Source: JANOZM01 sp031429355 (lineage in GTDB: Bacteria; Pseudomonadota; Gammaproteobacteria; Burkholderiales; Burkholderiaceae_E). From it: 64,000 nt of DNA. The notes under the pieces are model-generated. The model made no database searches, had not been told where the DNA came from, and saw only the letters and a program-made list of their open reading frames with translations. The position numbers were made by a program, and so were the translations under genes. Where the stretch lies: NCBI GenBank assembly GCA_031429355.1, contig JANOZM010000016.1, positions 186,001-250,000 on the forward strand, given 5' to 3'. Shown here one piece after another: positions 1 to 9,295 of the stretch (positions within the stretch are counted from its first letter, which is position 1; each line of letters opens with the position of its first letter).

Positions 1-1
1 A

Positions 2-847
2 ATTTTTGAAAAAGCATCTACCCGAACGCGCTGCGCTTTTGAGGTTGCAGTTCACGATCAGGGCGGACATGTAACTTACATTGATCCGGTTGGATCTCAG
101 TTAGGGCATAAGGAGTCATTAAAAGATACAGCTCGTGTTTTAGGGCGAATGTACGATGGCATTGAGTACCGTGGTTTTCACCAAAGTGTGGTGCAAGAAA
201 TTGCGCGTTTTTCACATGTTCCGGTTTGGAATGGTTTAACTGACGAGGCGCATCCAACACAGATTCTTGCCGATTTGCTCACAATGGAAGAATTTGGTGA
301 ACGTCCATTACACGAACTGTCATTTTGCTACTTAGGAGATGCGCGCTTTAATATGGGTTGTTCATTGTTGGTAGGGGGCACCCAGATGGGTATGGATGTA
401 CGTATTGCCGCCCCGAAAAGCATGCAACCACCCGCTGAATTAGTGGCGCAAATGCATGAGCTATCTAAAACAACCGGCGCAAAAATTACGATCGAAACCG
501 ATCCACTGGTTGCTGTTAAGGGAGCAGATTTTCTGTACACCGATGTATGGGTTTCGATGGGCGAACCATTCGAAGTTTGGAAGGAGCGAATTAAAATTTT
601 AATGCCGTACCAAGTGAACAGCGCGTTAATGGCTGCCACCGGAAAATCGCGAACCCGTTTTTTGCATTGCTTGCCTGCGTTTCACAACTTGGAAACCGAA
701 GTGGGTCAGAAAATTCACGAGCAATTTGGTTTAACCGAGATTGAAGTAACTGACGAGGTATTTGAGTCAGAGGCTTCGGTTGTGTTTACCCAAGCAGAAA
801 ACCGTATGCACACGATTAAGGCTGTTTTGGTGGCTACATTATCTTAA
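2..847 (+). CDS. arcB: Ornithine carbamoyltransferase, catabolic type (5' end cut by window edge)
   Basis: This enzyme interconverts ornithine plus carbamoyl phosphate with citrulline; the catabolic form serves the cytosolic arginine deiminase pathway, which yields ATP from arginine when oxygen is low. The reading frame is open from base 2, so the start lies outside the window. The visible part begins in the carbamoyl-phosphate-binding segment with STRTR, continues with DPVGSQLGHKES, typical of catabolic OTCases, and carries the ornithine-loop HCLP motif (FLHCLPAFH) near the end. About 281 residues are present, against about 335 for the family. It ends in TAA at 845-847. ArcB rather than ArgF is inferred from the SQxGxKES segment; arcA and arcC are not visible. 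Confidence 0.9.
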   Translation: MFEKASTRTRCAFEVAVHDQGGHVTYIDPVGSQLGHKESLKDTARVLGRMYDGIEYRGFHQSVVQEIARFSHVPVWNGLTDEAHPTQILADLLTMEEFGERPLHELSFCYLGDARFNMGCSLLVGGTQMGMDVRIAAPKSMQPPAELVAQMHELSKTTGAKITIETDPLVAVKGADFLYTDVWVSMGEPFEVWKERIKILMPYQVNSALMAATGKSRTRFLHCLPAFHNLETEVGQKIHEQFGLTEIEVTDEVFESEASVVFTQAENRMHTIKAVLVATLS

Positions 848-891
848 AATTTTGTTTCCACTCCGCGCCACGAGCTTGACCCCTAAGTGCG

Positions 892-913
892 TCTGTTGGG
901 CAACGCACAGACC
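892..913 (+). repeat. Copy A of a dispersed TCTGT...ACAGA motif
   Basis: The 22 bases begin TCTGTTGGGCAACGCAC and end in ACAGACC, so TCTGT and ACAGA form 5-bp inverted arms around a 10-bp core. The copy lies in the 187-bp gap between arcB and the efflux adaptor gene, about 120 bp upstream of the adaptor start. Related copies occur at 5629, 15779, 16508 and 16575 (complement). No T-run follows, so it is not a classical terminator. No other feature was seen in this gap. Confidence 0.5.
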
Positions 914-1034
914 GTTAAATGTCGTCATGTGAACATCAGAGGTCTCCAATTCAGCTTAAAAGGTTGGCTATCATGAAGTTCTCTGCTGTAAACGCCTTAA
1001 ATTCGGGATTTGTCGCCAAAAAATTTGTAATTTG

Positions 1035-2309
1035 ATGGCGAATCAAGAACCGAAAGAACCGGCGAAGCCGGAAGACAAAAAGCAAGATAATCAACCGAGA
1101 CGTAGGGTGATTTTGGTCTTGCTAATTATTTTATCGCTTTTGATTATTGGTGTTCTTGTTTGGTGGTTCACGCGTGCACCAGCTGTCGCCGCAATCAAGG
1201 TGCAATTGTCTCCACTAGTCAGAACACTTCAATTCTCTGCCCGAGTTGCAACGACTTCTCGCGTTGATGTCGGCAGCACACTCACTGGGCGCGTAAGAGT
1301 TGTTCGCGCTAAAGAAGGTGATCTTGTTAAAAAAGATGATGTTTTAGTTCAACTTGAAAGCGACGAGCTTCGGGCCGTTCTAATCCAAGCCCAAGCTGCC
1401 GAAAAACAAGCTATTGAACGCTTGATAGGATTACAAAGCACGGGTCGGCGCATAGTCGATGCTGCAGTTACGCAAGCCGATTCTTTGGTTCTTAAAGCCC
1501 AAGTGGAGTTACTTCGAACGCAAGAGTTAGCGGCAAAAGGTTTTTTGAGCCAAACTCGGCTAGATGACGCCCGTAGCAGTGCGGCAGTGGCACAAGCCCA
1601 ACGCGCCAGTGCCACTGCACAAAGCGCAGCTAATCGTGGTACCGACGTTTTGCAAGCCCGTGAGCAAATTGCATTACTGCGGGGGGCTAGTGCGGCTGCC
1701 AATGCGAGGCTAGCGCAAGTTGCTGTCACTGCACCCACCGACGCCATCGTACTAACTCGGTTAGTCGAACCAGGTCAAATTGTACAACCAGGCCGCGCGC
1801 TCTTTAGTTTGGCGCTTAGTGGCCCAACCTTGTTAGTAGCGCAGGTCGACGAACGCTATCTTGAACAACTAAAAAAGGGTCAAGTCGCTAGCGTGGTAGC
1901 TGATGCATTTCCCAACGAACGATTTGAAGCATCAATACAATCAATCGCGCCGTTAGTAGATGCGCAGCGCGGCGCTGTTCAAGTAAAGCTATCGGTCACA
2001 CAACGCCCCCCCGAATTTTTGCGTGAGGACATGACTTTGTCTGTAGAAGTCGAGACGGCCAAACGTGATCGTTCGTTAGTGGTTGCTGTGGAATTTTTGC
2101 GCGGCGACGAATCATCCCCTGATGCGAGCGTGCTGGTTGAGCGCAATGGGCGAGCAGAACAACGCGCGGTTCGTCTCGGGATTCGCACCCTAAAGTCGGT
2201 GGAAGTATTAAGTGGTTTGTCCGAGGGCGATATTGTATTAAAAGGGTTAGCTATAAAATCAGGCAGTCGTGTGCGAGCGATATTTTCAGAAAACGATGCA
2301 AAAAAATGA
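1035..2309 (+). CDS. Periplasmic adaptor (HlyD/MacA-like membrane fusion protein) of an ABC efflux system
   Basis: This is the adaptor of a tripartite export system, anchored in the inner membrane and joining the permease/ATPase to an outer-membrane channel. A basic lysine- and glutamate-rich N-terminus (residues 1-28) precedes one transmembrane helix (about 29-48). A lipoyl-like beta segment follows (GSTLTGRVRVVRAKEGDLVKKDD, split around residue 85), then a long alanine- and glutamine-rich hairpin (about 110-220) and the second lipoyl half with beta-barrel. ATG at 1035 is preferred over TTG at 1032. It is the first gene of a coupled operon, 9 bp before the permease. The substrate is unknown. 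The family is clear; MacA identity is not. Confidence 0.85.
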   Translation: MANQEPKEPAKPEDKKQDNQPRRRVILVLLIILSLLIIGVLVWWFTRAPAVAAIKVQLSPLVRTLQFSARVATTSRVDVGSTLTGRVRVVRAKEGDLVKKDDVLVQLESDELRAVLIQAQAAEKQAIERLIGLQSTGRRIVDAAVTQADSLVLKAQVELLRTQELAAKGFLSQTRLDDARSSAAVAQAQRASATAQSAANRGTDVLQAREQIALLRGASAAANARLAQVAVTAPTDAIVLTRLVEPGQIVQPGRALFSLALSGPTLLVAQVDERYLEQLKKGQVASVVADAFPNERFEASIQSIAPLVDAQRGAVQVKLSVTQRPPEFLREDMTLSVEVETAKRDRSLVVAVEFLRGDESSPDASVLVERNGRAEQRAVRLGIRTLKSVEVLSGLSEGDIVLKGLAIKSGSRVRAIFSENDAKK

Positions 2310-2318
2310 TGCTCGCCA

Positions 2319-3548
2319 ATGTTTAACTCGCTTGGTTTTGAGCGGCGCGTTGCGATGCGTTTTATGATCGAAGGGCGCACTCAATCGATATTAATTCTGG
2401 TTGGGGTTGCGGCGGGCGTTGCCGTAATTGCTTATATTTCGGCGCTCATGGCAAGTGTTCAACTTAACTTAATCGATAAAACACTTGGAGCTCAGGCGCA
2501 TGTTACCGTTTCTGCGCTGGACGATACAGTGGTTGCTGCGGGCAACAATGTGCAGTCAGGCACTGCAACTCTTACTGACACGCAGCCGCGTGGTCAACGC
2601 CCGCGTTCGCCAGAAAACTGGCGTTTGCTTGTACCGTTGCTGGAGGCTACGCCCGGCGTCGCGGCGGTATCACCGCTGGTTACTGCGGGTGGATTGGCAG
2701 TGCGCGGTGAAGTCTCGAAATCAATTGCGATATCAGGGGTTGATTTAAATCGCTATGACCGAATTGTTCGATTACGTTCTAAAGTTGTAGCAGGCGAGGC
2801 GCAGTTAGGACCGGGCGAGGGAATGATTGGTCTCGATTTAGCCCAGGACCTGGGCGTGCGTGTAGGTGATCGTTTGAACATTGTTGTAGGCACAGTATCC
2901 GATTCATTGCGGGTAATGGCATTGCTCGATTACGGCGTCCGTGATTTGAATCGACGCGTAGTTATAGTGCCGTTGCGTACGGCACAAAGTTTGGTCAACT
3001 TGCCAGGCGGTGCAACCAGTCTTGAATTGTCACTGATTGATTTGTGGGCAGCACCCGAGTTCGCTACAGATTTTGCTAAGCGCTGGGACTATAAAGTTGA
3101 AAGTTGGCAAGATGCAAACCCGCAATTGGTTTCCGCACTCACAGCGCAATCGGTTAGCACTGCAATCATTCGTGGGGTAGTGTTGATCGTGGTGATTTTG
3201 GGTATATCTAGTGTGTTGGTAGTGTCGGTAGTACAAAAACGACGAGAGATCGGCATCCTTAGGGCAATGGGCGCTACACGAGCGCAAGTCATGCGAATAT
3301 TTTTATTGCAAGGCGCGTTAGTGGGGGCTTTAGGCTCAGCGCTTGGAGTTTCGTTAGCATGGGTACTTATTTGGGCATTCGTTGCGTTTGTACGCGGCGA
3401 TGATGGCCTACCTTTGTTTGCAATAACCTTTCCACCAAGCCTCGCCTTAATTGTTTCATCAATCGCAACGCTTAGCGGTGTGCTGGCGGCGGTTGCACCT
3501 GCGCGGCGTGCAGCCAAGCTGGATCCAGCACAAGCTATTCGTATATGA
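2319..3548 (+). CDS. FtsX-type ABC transporter permease (MacB/LolC-like)
   Basis: Inner-membrane permease of an ABC export system of the mechanotransmission (MacB/LolCDE) type. The order is TM1 at about residues 20-42, a large periplasmic domain, then three C-terminal helices (about 283-305, 325-350, 370-392) in an FtsX domain with the typical QKRREIGILRAMGA segment between them. It ends with a positively charged tail (PARRAAKLDPAQAIR), which is characteristic of the family. The ATPase start overlaps its stop by 4 bp (ATGA), indicating translational coupling. The protein has no fused ATPase domain, unlike MacB. Substrate unknown. Confidence 0.87.
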   Translation: MFNSLGFERRVAMRFMIEGRTQSILILVGVAAGVAVIAYISALMASVQLNLIDKTLGAQAHVTVSALDDTVVAAGNNVQSGTATLTDTQPRGQRPRSPENWRLLVPLLEATPGVAAVSPLVTAGGLAVRGEVSKSIAISGVDLNRYDRIVRLRSKVVAGEAQLGPGEGMIGLDLAQDLGVRVGDRLNIVVGTVSDSLRVMALLDYGVRDLNRRVVIVPLRTAQSLVNLPGGATSLELSLIDLWAAPEFATDFAKRWDYKVESWQDANPQLVSALTAQSVSTAIIRGVVLIVVILGISSVLVVSVVQKRREIGILRAMGATRAQVMRIFLLQGALVGALGSALGVSLAWVLIWAFVAFVRGDDGLPLFAITFPPSLALIVSSIATLSGVLAAVAPARRAAKLDPAQAIRI

Positions 3549-4276
3549 GCGGGCCACTTGTCGAGTTAAAAGATATTCGCAAGCGCTACAACATCGGTTT
3601 AGCCAATGAAGCGGAGGTACTAAAAGGTATCTCCTTCAGTATTGACAAAGGCGAATTCGTAGCTTTAATTGGGCCTTCAGGATCTGGTAAAAGCACGCTA
3701 CTCAATATTATTGGCCTCTTAGAGCAAGCAACCACTGGTAGCTATAAAATCGAGGGAGAGGAAACAAGCGCCTTGAACGACGGCGAGTTAACGCTAAAGC
3801 GCCGTTCGACCTTGGGTTTTGTGTTTCAGTTCCATCACTTACTTCCCGCGTTTTCGGCATTAGAAAACGTCACCTTACCGGCCTTAATGCGCGAGGGCGA
3901 AGTTACTCCGGCGCAAACTGAAAAGGCCCGCGCTGTGCTGACCGCTGTTGGATTGGGCGATGCAATGGAAAAAAAGCCAAGTGAGCTTTCGGGTGGTATG
4001 CAGCAACGTGTTGCTATTGCAAGGGCTTTAGTGTTGAACCCACCGTTGGTGCTTGCTGATGAACCTACCGGTAACCTTGATCGAGCGGCTTCAGATGACG
4101 TGTTTGCATTGCTTAGAAAAATGCATGCAGAATTAAAAATATCATTTCTTATTGTTACGCATGATCCGCGCCTTGCTGCGCGTTGTGATCGTATCATCGA
4201 GATCGTTGATGGTAGCGTTGTACGTGATGAGGTGGTTACAAAAGTTGTTAAAGAAGAAGCGACGGTGGCTTCGTGA
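3545..4276 (+). CDS. ABC transporter ATP-binding protein (LolD/MacB-type)
   Basis: Cytoplasmic ATPase that powers the FtsX-type permease encoded just upstream. The 243 residues contain Walker A GPSGSGKST (about 42-50), Q-loop FVFQFHHLLP, signature LSGGMQQR, Walker B LVLADEPTGNLD and the switch histidine in VTHD. The signature is LSGGM rather than LSGGQ, a common LolD-type variant. The gene overlaps both neighbours by 4 bp (ATGA before, GTGA after), so the operon from 1035 to 5616 is translationally coupled. The subfamily is safe; the transported substrate is not known. Confidence 0.9.
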   Translation: MSGPLVELKDIRKRYNIGLANEAEVLKGISFSIDKGEFVALIGPSGSGKSTLLNIIGLLEQATTGSYKIEGEETSALNDGELTLKRRSTLGFVFQFHHLLPAFSALENVTLPALMREGEVTPAQTEKARAVLTAVGLGDAMEKKPSELSGGMQQRVAIARALVLNPPLVLADEPTGNLDRAASDDVFALLRKMHAELKISFLIVTHDPRLAARCDRIIEIVDGSVVRDEVVTKVVKEEATVAS

Positions 4277-5616
4277 ATGTTGCGATTTGGTCAACATTAA
4301 TTGGTGCGTTGCTCATTTCGATGGCACTGGGTGGCTCGGTGCTTTCTCGGTTGCCATTAAGCACATCAATGCTCTATCTTGCCTTCGGCGCAGCACTAAG
4401 CCCTTGGTGGCTGGGCCTTATCTACATTGATTTACCCACCTCCGCTGTTTTACTGGAACATGTGGCTGAGATCGTCGTGTTGATTTCATTATTTTCTTCG
4501 GGATTAAAGCTAAGCGCCGGATTAAGCAATAGATGGTGGTTGGCTTCCGTGCGCTTGGCGGTTATTTCGATGCTTATCACCGTAGTTGCCATAACCTTCG
4601 TCGGCGTTACCTTACTCGGGCTATCGTTAGGTGCTGCAATTTTGCTCGGGGGCATTCTCGCACCCACTGATCCTGTCTTAGCGTCCGATGTGCAAGTTGC
4701 TTCTTCAACCGATCGCGACCAGCTACGTTTTGCATTGACGGGGGAAGGTGGTTTGAACGACGGTACTGCATTTCCAGTAGTGCTATTGGGCTTGGGTATA
4801 CTCGGGCTACATGAGGTCGGTCCATTCGCCATACGCTGGGTATTAGTCGATGTGATTTGGGCTAGTGCCGTTGGCCTCGGTGTAGGCGCAGTATTAGGTA
4901 CAACCACTGCAGCGCTGGTTATCTATTTGCGCCGAACCTATAAAGAGGCCGTAGGTTTGGATAATTTTTTAACCCTAGGCTTAATTGGGTTTACCTATGG
5001 TGTTGCGCTGCTGTTGCATGCTTATGGTTTTTTGGCCGTTTTTGCAGCCGGAGTTGCGTTGCGCATTACGGAAAAACGCGCATCAAGCACTGCTAATCGC
5101 CAAAGCGACATGGAAAATCCGAGTAAAGAAACGCTTGTTGCGTTGGTTGGCGCTTCGACACAAGCGGGCGCTGCTGAGAGTGTAGCGACTCATCCGAATC
5201 ACGCGGCTGCTTTTATGGCCCATGCTATGCTCAGTTTTAACGAGCAACTTGAGCGAATTGGCGAAGTCGCGATGGTCATTCTTATTGGTGCTTTACTTTG
5301 GGCCGTAGATTGGACTTTGGTTAGGTGGTGGTTTGTGCCACTCTTATTTGTTGTTATCAGACCAGTCGCGGTACTCATTGGTTTGGCTGGATCAAGCACT
5401 TCTAAATCACAGAAAAAACTAATCGCCTGGTTTGGCATCCGAGGGGTCGGTTCACTTTACTATTTGACCTACGCGATTAACCATGGTCTTGCCGGCGAGA
5501 CTGCGAGCCTATTAATTACCCTTACGATTTCCGTAGTAATTGCATCAATTGTGTTGCACGGAATCTCGGTAACTCCTTTGATGAGTTTATATAACCGAAA
5601 CAAGTCTCGCGACTAG
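4273..5616 (+). CDS. Cation:proton antiporter (CPA family, NhaP-like)
   Basis: Inner-membrane antiporter that would exchange Na+ or K+ for protons. The 447-residue protein is almost entirely hydrophobic, with about twelve predicted helices, and contains the ion-binding-region signature APTDPVLASDVQV (about residues 130-142), matching the DP motif of NhaP/CPA1 exchangers. A hydrophilic loop at about 265-310 separates the last helices. Translation starts at GTG 4273, overlapping the ABC ATPase stop by 4 bp. Finding it as the last cistron of an ABC efflux operon is unusual and suggests the operon responds to ionic or envelope stress. Cation specificity cannot be read from the sequence. Confidence 0.85.
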   Translation: MNVAIWSTLIGALLISMALGGSVLSRLPLSTSMLYLAFGAALSPWWLGLIYIDLPTSAVLLEHVAEIVVLISLFSSGLKLSAGLSNRWWLASVRLAVISMLITVVAITFVGVTLLGLSLGAAILLGGILAPTDPVLASDVQVASSTDRDQLRFALTGEGGLNDGTAFPVVLLGLGILGLHEVGPFAIRWVLVDVIWASAVGLGVGAVLGTTTAALVIYLRRTYKEAVGLDNFLTLGLIGFTYGVALLLHAYGFLAVFAAGVALRITEKRASSTANRQSDMENPSKETLVALVGASTQAGAAESVATHPNHAAAFMAHAMLSFNEQLERIGEVAMVILIGALLWAVDWTLVRWWFVPLLFVVIRPVAVLIGLAGSSTSKSQKKLIAWFGIRGVGSLYYLTYAINHGLAGETASLLITLTISVVIASIVLHGISVTPLMSLYNRNKSRD

Positions 5617-5628
5617 CAACCTGCAGTT

Positions 5629-5650
5629 TCTGTGGGCCACCGCACAGACC
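5629..5650 (+). repeat. Copy B of the dispersed TCTGT...ACAGA motif
   Basis: The sequence TCTGTGGGCCACCGCAC followed by AGACC matches copy A at 19 of 22 positions. It lies 12 bp after the antiporter stop and about 123 bp before the likely start of the next gene (5773). Either promoter or 3'-end function would fit this position; the other copies sit in promoter regions. Confidence 0.5.
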
Positions 5651-5772
5651 GAGCAAGTCAAGCTGTTTCTAATGAGTTTGGCTGATATTCCTAAAGGGAA
5701 AACGGTGCTTTGTATCCTCTCAAGAATTTTTGTATTTCCTTGTATTTGCGATCAACAATCAGGCTCAAAAAA

Positions 5773-6333
5773 ATGCTGATACCCAAACGAATATTTACTA
5801 TCGAGCATACCAAAATTGCGTACTGGTTAGATTTTGTTCTGTACGCGCTAGCGATTGCCGTACTTATTTGGTTCCTGATTATGTCCGGTGAACGAATTGG
5901 ATTCATTCACATGACATTTTTTGTTCTAGCTGGCCTTTCATTGTGGACGTTTTTAGAGTATGCGTTGCATCGTTTTATTTTGCATAAAATAGAACCTTTT
6001 AAAACGTGGCACGGTCGACACCATTTACGTCCTAGAGCATTGATTCTTGCCCCAACAATAGTTAGTAGTGCACTGATCGGCCTTTTGATTTTTGCGCCAG
6101 CATTTTTACTAAGCGGTGGGTTACCTGCTTCGGCCTTAACTGTTGGCCTCCTAATTGGTTACCTTGGGTATGCACTAACCCACCACGCAATTCATCACTG
6201 GCCACTGAATTGGAAGTTAATGCGAACGAAAAAACGTGCTCATGCACTGCACCATATACAAAACGTTCCTGCCAACTTTGGCGTGACAAGCGCGCTTTGG
6301 GATCGAGTATTTGGTAGTTACCAAAAAGTATAA
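5773..6333 (+). CDS. Sterol desaturase/fatty acid hydroxylase superfamily membrane protein
   Basis: A di-iron membrane oxygenase fold that would hydroxylate a lipid or isoprenoid substrate. Four histidine clusters are visible in the expected order: HRFILH, HGRHHLRP, HHAIHH and HALHH. They are set among about four transmembrane helices. I start the gene at ATG 5773, giving 186 residues; a TTG at 5710 would add 21 residues that look non-coding. The small size fits the bacterial fatty-acid-hydroxylase branch (as in carotenoid beta-ring hydroxylase relatives). No pigment genes lie nearby, so the substrate is open. Confidence 0.8.
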   Translation: MLIPKRIFTIEHTKIAYWLDFVLYALAIAVLIWFLIMSGERIGFIHMTFFVLAGLSLWTFLEYALHRFILHKIEPFKTWHGRHHLRPRALILAPTIVSSALIGLLIFAPAFLLSGGLPASALTVGLLIGYLGYALTHHAIHHWPLNWKLMRTKKRAHALHHIQNVPANFGVTSALWDRVFGSYQKV

Positions 6334-6394
6334 ACACTCAACAATGGCTTGAAATTTTTATGCCAGCCTAGTTTAACGTCTTTAAGGATTAACC

Positions 6395-7885
6395 ATGAAC
6401 AAAACTTCAAGCATGACCACTGCAGCGGGCATACCGATTGCTGACAACCAAAACTCTTTGACTGCTGGACCGCGCGGCCCGGTGCTGATGCAAGACCATC
6501 AATTATTGGAAAAAATGGCTCACTTTAATCGTGAGCGTGTACCGGAGCGCGTTGTTCATGCAAAAGGCGCGGGCGCACACGGGAGGCTGACCATTACACA
6601 AGATCTTGCGAAATACACTTGCGCGAAGCTATTTGCAAAAATAGGCAATACTTGTGAAATGTTTGCACGATTTTCGACGGTAGCGGGCGAGTCTGGCTCA
6701 GCGGATACAGCGCGTGACCCCCGTGGGTTCTCTTTAAAGTTTTACACTGAAGAGGGCAATTGGGATATGGTCGGTAATAACACGCCAGTGTTCTTTGTAC
6801 GCGACGCAGTTAAGTTTAGCGATTTTATTCATTCGCAAAAACGCAGTCCAGCGACAGGATTGCGAGACAATACGATGCAGTGGGATTATTGGAGTTTGTC
6901 GCCCGAATCATTGCACCAAGTGACGATTTTATTTTCCGATCGCGGCATTCCCGCTACGCTTCGCCATATGAATGGCTACGCTAGTCATACCTATAGTCTT
7001 TGGAATGAAAATGGTGAACGACATTGGGTGAAATGGCATTTTAAGACGATGCAAGGCATAAAAACCATATCCAATGAGCGGGCGGCGCATATCGCAGGAG
7101 CCGATCTCGATTTCCATCGCCGGGATCTTCATGACGCAATTGCACGTGGTGATTTTCCAAAGTGGAAAGTGCAAATTCAAATCATGCCGGAAGCCGATGC
7201 AGATACCTACGATATTCATCCGTTTGATCTAACGAAGGTATGGCCACACAAAGATTATCCGCCAATTGATGTAGGATATCTTGAGCTTAATCGCAACCCC
7301 GAGAATTACTTTGCCGAGGTCGAGCAGGCGGCCTTCGAGCCAGGAAATATGCCGATTGGCATGGGCGCTTCGCCCGATAAAGTTCTGCAGGCGAGATTGC
7401 TTTCGTACCCTGATGCACATGCGTATAGAATGGGAATAAATTATGCAGCGTTACCGATTAACAAACCAATTTGCCCAGTAAATACCTATCACCGTGATGG
7501 GCAGGGGCGGTTCGATGATAATGGCGGCGGTAGTGTTAACTACGAACCGAATAGTTTTTCGGGTCCAGCACAAGACGTCAGTGCGACCGAGCCAAGACTT
7601 AAATTGAAAGGCGAAGTAGACCGATACTCTTATAGAGACGAGCCTGGCGGTGACGATGATTTTAGCCAAGCAGGTGACTTGTTTCGGTTAATGAGTGAAG
7701 ATCAAAAAACGCAATTAATCGAAAATATACTTACGCCGTTAAAGACAGTGCCGCGATTTATTCAAGTGCGGCAATTGCAGTTGTTCTTTAAGGCTGATCC
7801 CGATTATGGGATAAGAATAGCCGACGGACTTGGAATTGCACATGACGAAGCAGATGGGTTTGCGCTCGAAAAATCGAATCTGTAA
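6395..7885 (+). CDS. katA: Catalase, monofunctional haem type
   Basis: Cytosolic haem enzyme converting hydrogen peroxide to water and oxygen. The 496 residues match the small-subunit catalase length. The distal haem histidine lies in VVHAKGAGAHG (about residue 54) and the catalytic asparagine in MVGNNTPVFF (about 127). The proximal haem tyrosine is in RLLSYPDAHAYRMG (about 337). A Shine-Dalgarno AAGGA precedes ATG 6395. It converges on the VIT-type gene with only 11 bp between the stops. The symbol katA is by family resemblance; no adjacent OxyR gene is seen. Confidence 0.93.
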   Translation: MNKTSSMTTAAGIPIADNQNSLTAGPRGPVLMQDHQLLEKMAHFNRERVPERVVHAKGAGAHGRLTITQDLAKYTCAKLFAKIGNTCEMFARFSTVAGESGSADTARDPRGFSLKFYTEEGNWDMVGNNTPVFFVRDAVKFSDFIHSQKRSPATGLRDNTMQWDYWSLSPESLHQVTILFSDRGIPATLRHMNGYASHTYSLWNENGERHWVKWHFKTMQGIKTISNERAAHIAGADLDFHRRDLHDAIARGDFPKWKVQIQIMPEADADTYDIHPFDLTKVWPHKDYPPIDVGYLELNRNPENYFAEVEQAAFEPGNMPIGMGASPDKVLQARLLSYPDAHAYRMGINYAALPINKPICPVNTYHRDGQGRFDDNGGGSVNYEPNSFSGPAQDVSATEPRLKLKGEVDRYSYRDEPGGDDDFSQAGDLFRLMSEDQKTQLIENILTPLKTVPRFIQVRQLQLFFKADPDYGIRIADGLGIAHDEADGFALEKSNL

Positions 7886-7896
7886 AGCCAAGTCAA

Positions 7897-8604
7897 TTAC
7901 GCAACGGCTCCAAACAAGCGACCAACAACTGCTGTAATAGCCATTGCGAGAGCTCCCCAAAAAGTAACGCGGCACATAGCGGTAAAGACCGGCGCGCCAC
8001 CGGCTTTTGCAGAAACCACGCCCAATCCAGCTAAAAATACAATGCTTGTAATCGACGCCCAAAGTATAAAATTGTCTACCGGAGCAATAATAGCGACAGC
8101 AAGGGGTAATGCAGCACCAACGGCAAACGAAGCTGCCGATGCTGCGGCCGCTTGAATCGGCTTTGCAATACTTGATTCTGAAATACCAAGTTCTTCGCGA
8201 GCGTGCGTTCCCAAAGCGTCATGTTTCATTAATTGTGTAGCGACTTCAGAAGCAAGTGTCGGTTGCAGGCCGCGGCCGACATAAATTGCCGTAAGTTCTA
8301 AATGTTCAGCCTTCGGATTAGTGGCCAATTCGGTACGCTCTCGCGCTAGGTCCGCTTTCTCAGTATCAGCTTGTGAATAGACCGAAACATATTCACCCGC
8401 TGCCATCGACATGGCACCAGCGACGAGGCCCGCTACTCCGGTGAGCAGGAGGCTTTGCTGGCTAACACTAGCTGCTGCAACACCAATCAACAAGCTCGCT
8501 GTGGAGACTATGCCATCGTTAGCGCCCAGAACGGCTGCGCGCAACCACCCAATGCGATTAATCGAGTGGTTCTCAGTGTTCTTTGATATTTTCGTAGCAG
8601 GCAT
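7897..8604 (-). CDS. VIT1/CCC1 family iron/manganese transporter
   Basis: Membrane protein of the vacuolar-iron-transporter family, proposed to export Fe2+ or Mn2+. The 235 residues begin with the characteristic LRAAVLGANDGIVSTASLLIGV in the first helix, followed by GAMSMAAGEYVSVYSQ, the conserved second helix. A charged cytoplasmic region with the usual EL..IY..RGL pattern then leads to two or three C-terminal helices. Its ATG at 8604 overlaps the TAA of the upstream BON gene by 1 bp, so the two are coupled. Metal export beside catalase and stress genes would limit Fenton chemistry, which is an inference from context. Confidence 0.88.
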   Translation of the reverse strand: MPATKISKNTENHSINRIGWLRAAVLGANDGIVSTASLLIGVAAASVSQQSLLLTGVAGLVAGAMSMAAGEYVSVYSQADTEKADLARERTELATNPKAEHLELTAIYVGRGLQPTLASEVATQLMKHDALGTHAREELGISESSIAKPIQAAAASAASFAVGAALPLAVAIIAPVDNFILWASITSIVFLAGLGVVSAKAGGAPVFTAMCRVTFWGALAMAITAVVGRLFGAVA

Positions 8605-9257
8605 TAGTAGGCAATGGAGATGTTGTTGATAACGTCTCGCACGCCGGATGATCCCCAGACCGAGTGTGCAATAAACTCGCGCTCCGACCAGCTGCGGACG
8701 CTACCGCCGAGTACGACTTGATCGCCAAGAACGCTGACCGAAATATTTTCGGCGTAAGAATTCTTCCGACGTTTTAGCGGTTTGTCGATATCCGATCTGA
8801 TGGTTGTTGATGTAATTGCTGGTTGCAATTTAATTTGATCACTGACGCCCTTGACTCCGATTAAGTTTTTTAAGGTCCAAGCGGCCGAGCGGCGCTGATA
8901 ATCCCATTCGACCTCGCCGGTTAGTGTTATCCATCCGTCCTCCACCATTACCTTGACTGAATCTTTATTCCAATAGGTCGTCCACTGAAGCAAATCGGTT
9001 GCTGCGCGGGCGATGTCGGCATCGTCCCGCTGACGGGATCCGGGAAGCTTCACGTCGATTTCAACGATCAATGCTTGAACACCCTGAACGCGCTGGGTAG
9101 CGTGCTCTGCGTCTAACTTCTCTCTATAACTCTCGACGTGGCCAGCAAGTGTAACGATGCCATGGTTGACTTCTACGCCGATTGCGCTGGCCTTAACCGA
9201 GGGCTCCCAAGTTAGTTCTGCAATAATATCTTGTTTAAGTTGTGCGTCTGTTTTCAT
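8604..9257 (-). CDS. BON domain protein with three BON repeats (OsmY-like)
   Basis: BON domains bind phospholipid or envelope surfaces and are common in osmotic-stress proteins. Three copies follow one another at about residues 3-70, 75-142 and 147-216. Each has the pattern of a short helix, then a glycine-rich V-x-L-x-G-x-V beta hairpin (GIVTLAGHV, GWITLTGEV, DQVVLGGSV). No signal peptide is present, unlike OsmY, so the product may stay in the cytoplasm. This architecture is common in proteobacterial stress clusters. It is translationally coupled to the VIT-type transporter. Confidence 0.87.
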   Translation of the reverse strand: MKTDAQLKQDIIAELTWEPSVKASAIGVEVNHGIVTLAGHVESYREKLDAEHATQRVQGVQALIVEIDVKLPGSRQRDDADIARAATDLLQWTTYWNKDSVKVMVEDGWITLTGEVEWDYQRRSAAWTLKNLIGVKGVSDQIKLQPAITSTTIRSDIDKPLKRRKNSYAENISVSVLGDQVVLGGSVRSWSEREFIAHSVWGSSGVRDVINNISIAY

Positions 9258-9295
9258 GTGTATTCTCGTAGAAATTTTAGAGCAACTGAGTTTTC

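Noticed and set aside
892..913. TCTGT motif as a transcription terminator
   Set aside because: Only 5-bp arms and no T-run; the copies lie mainly in promoter positions.
5672..5779. 35-codon frame before the fatty-acid-hydroxylase-like gene
   Set aside because: Overlaps the preferred ATG of the real gene in another frame, with no supporting signal.
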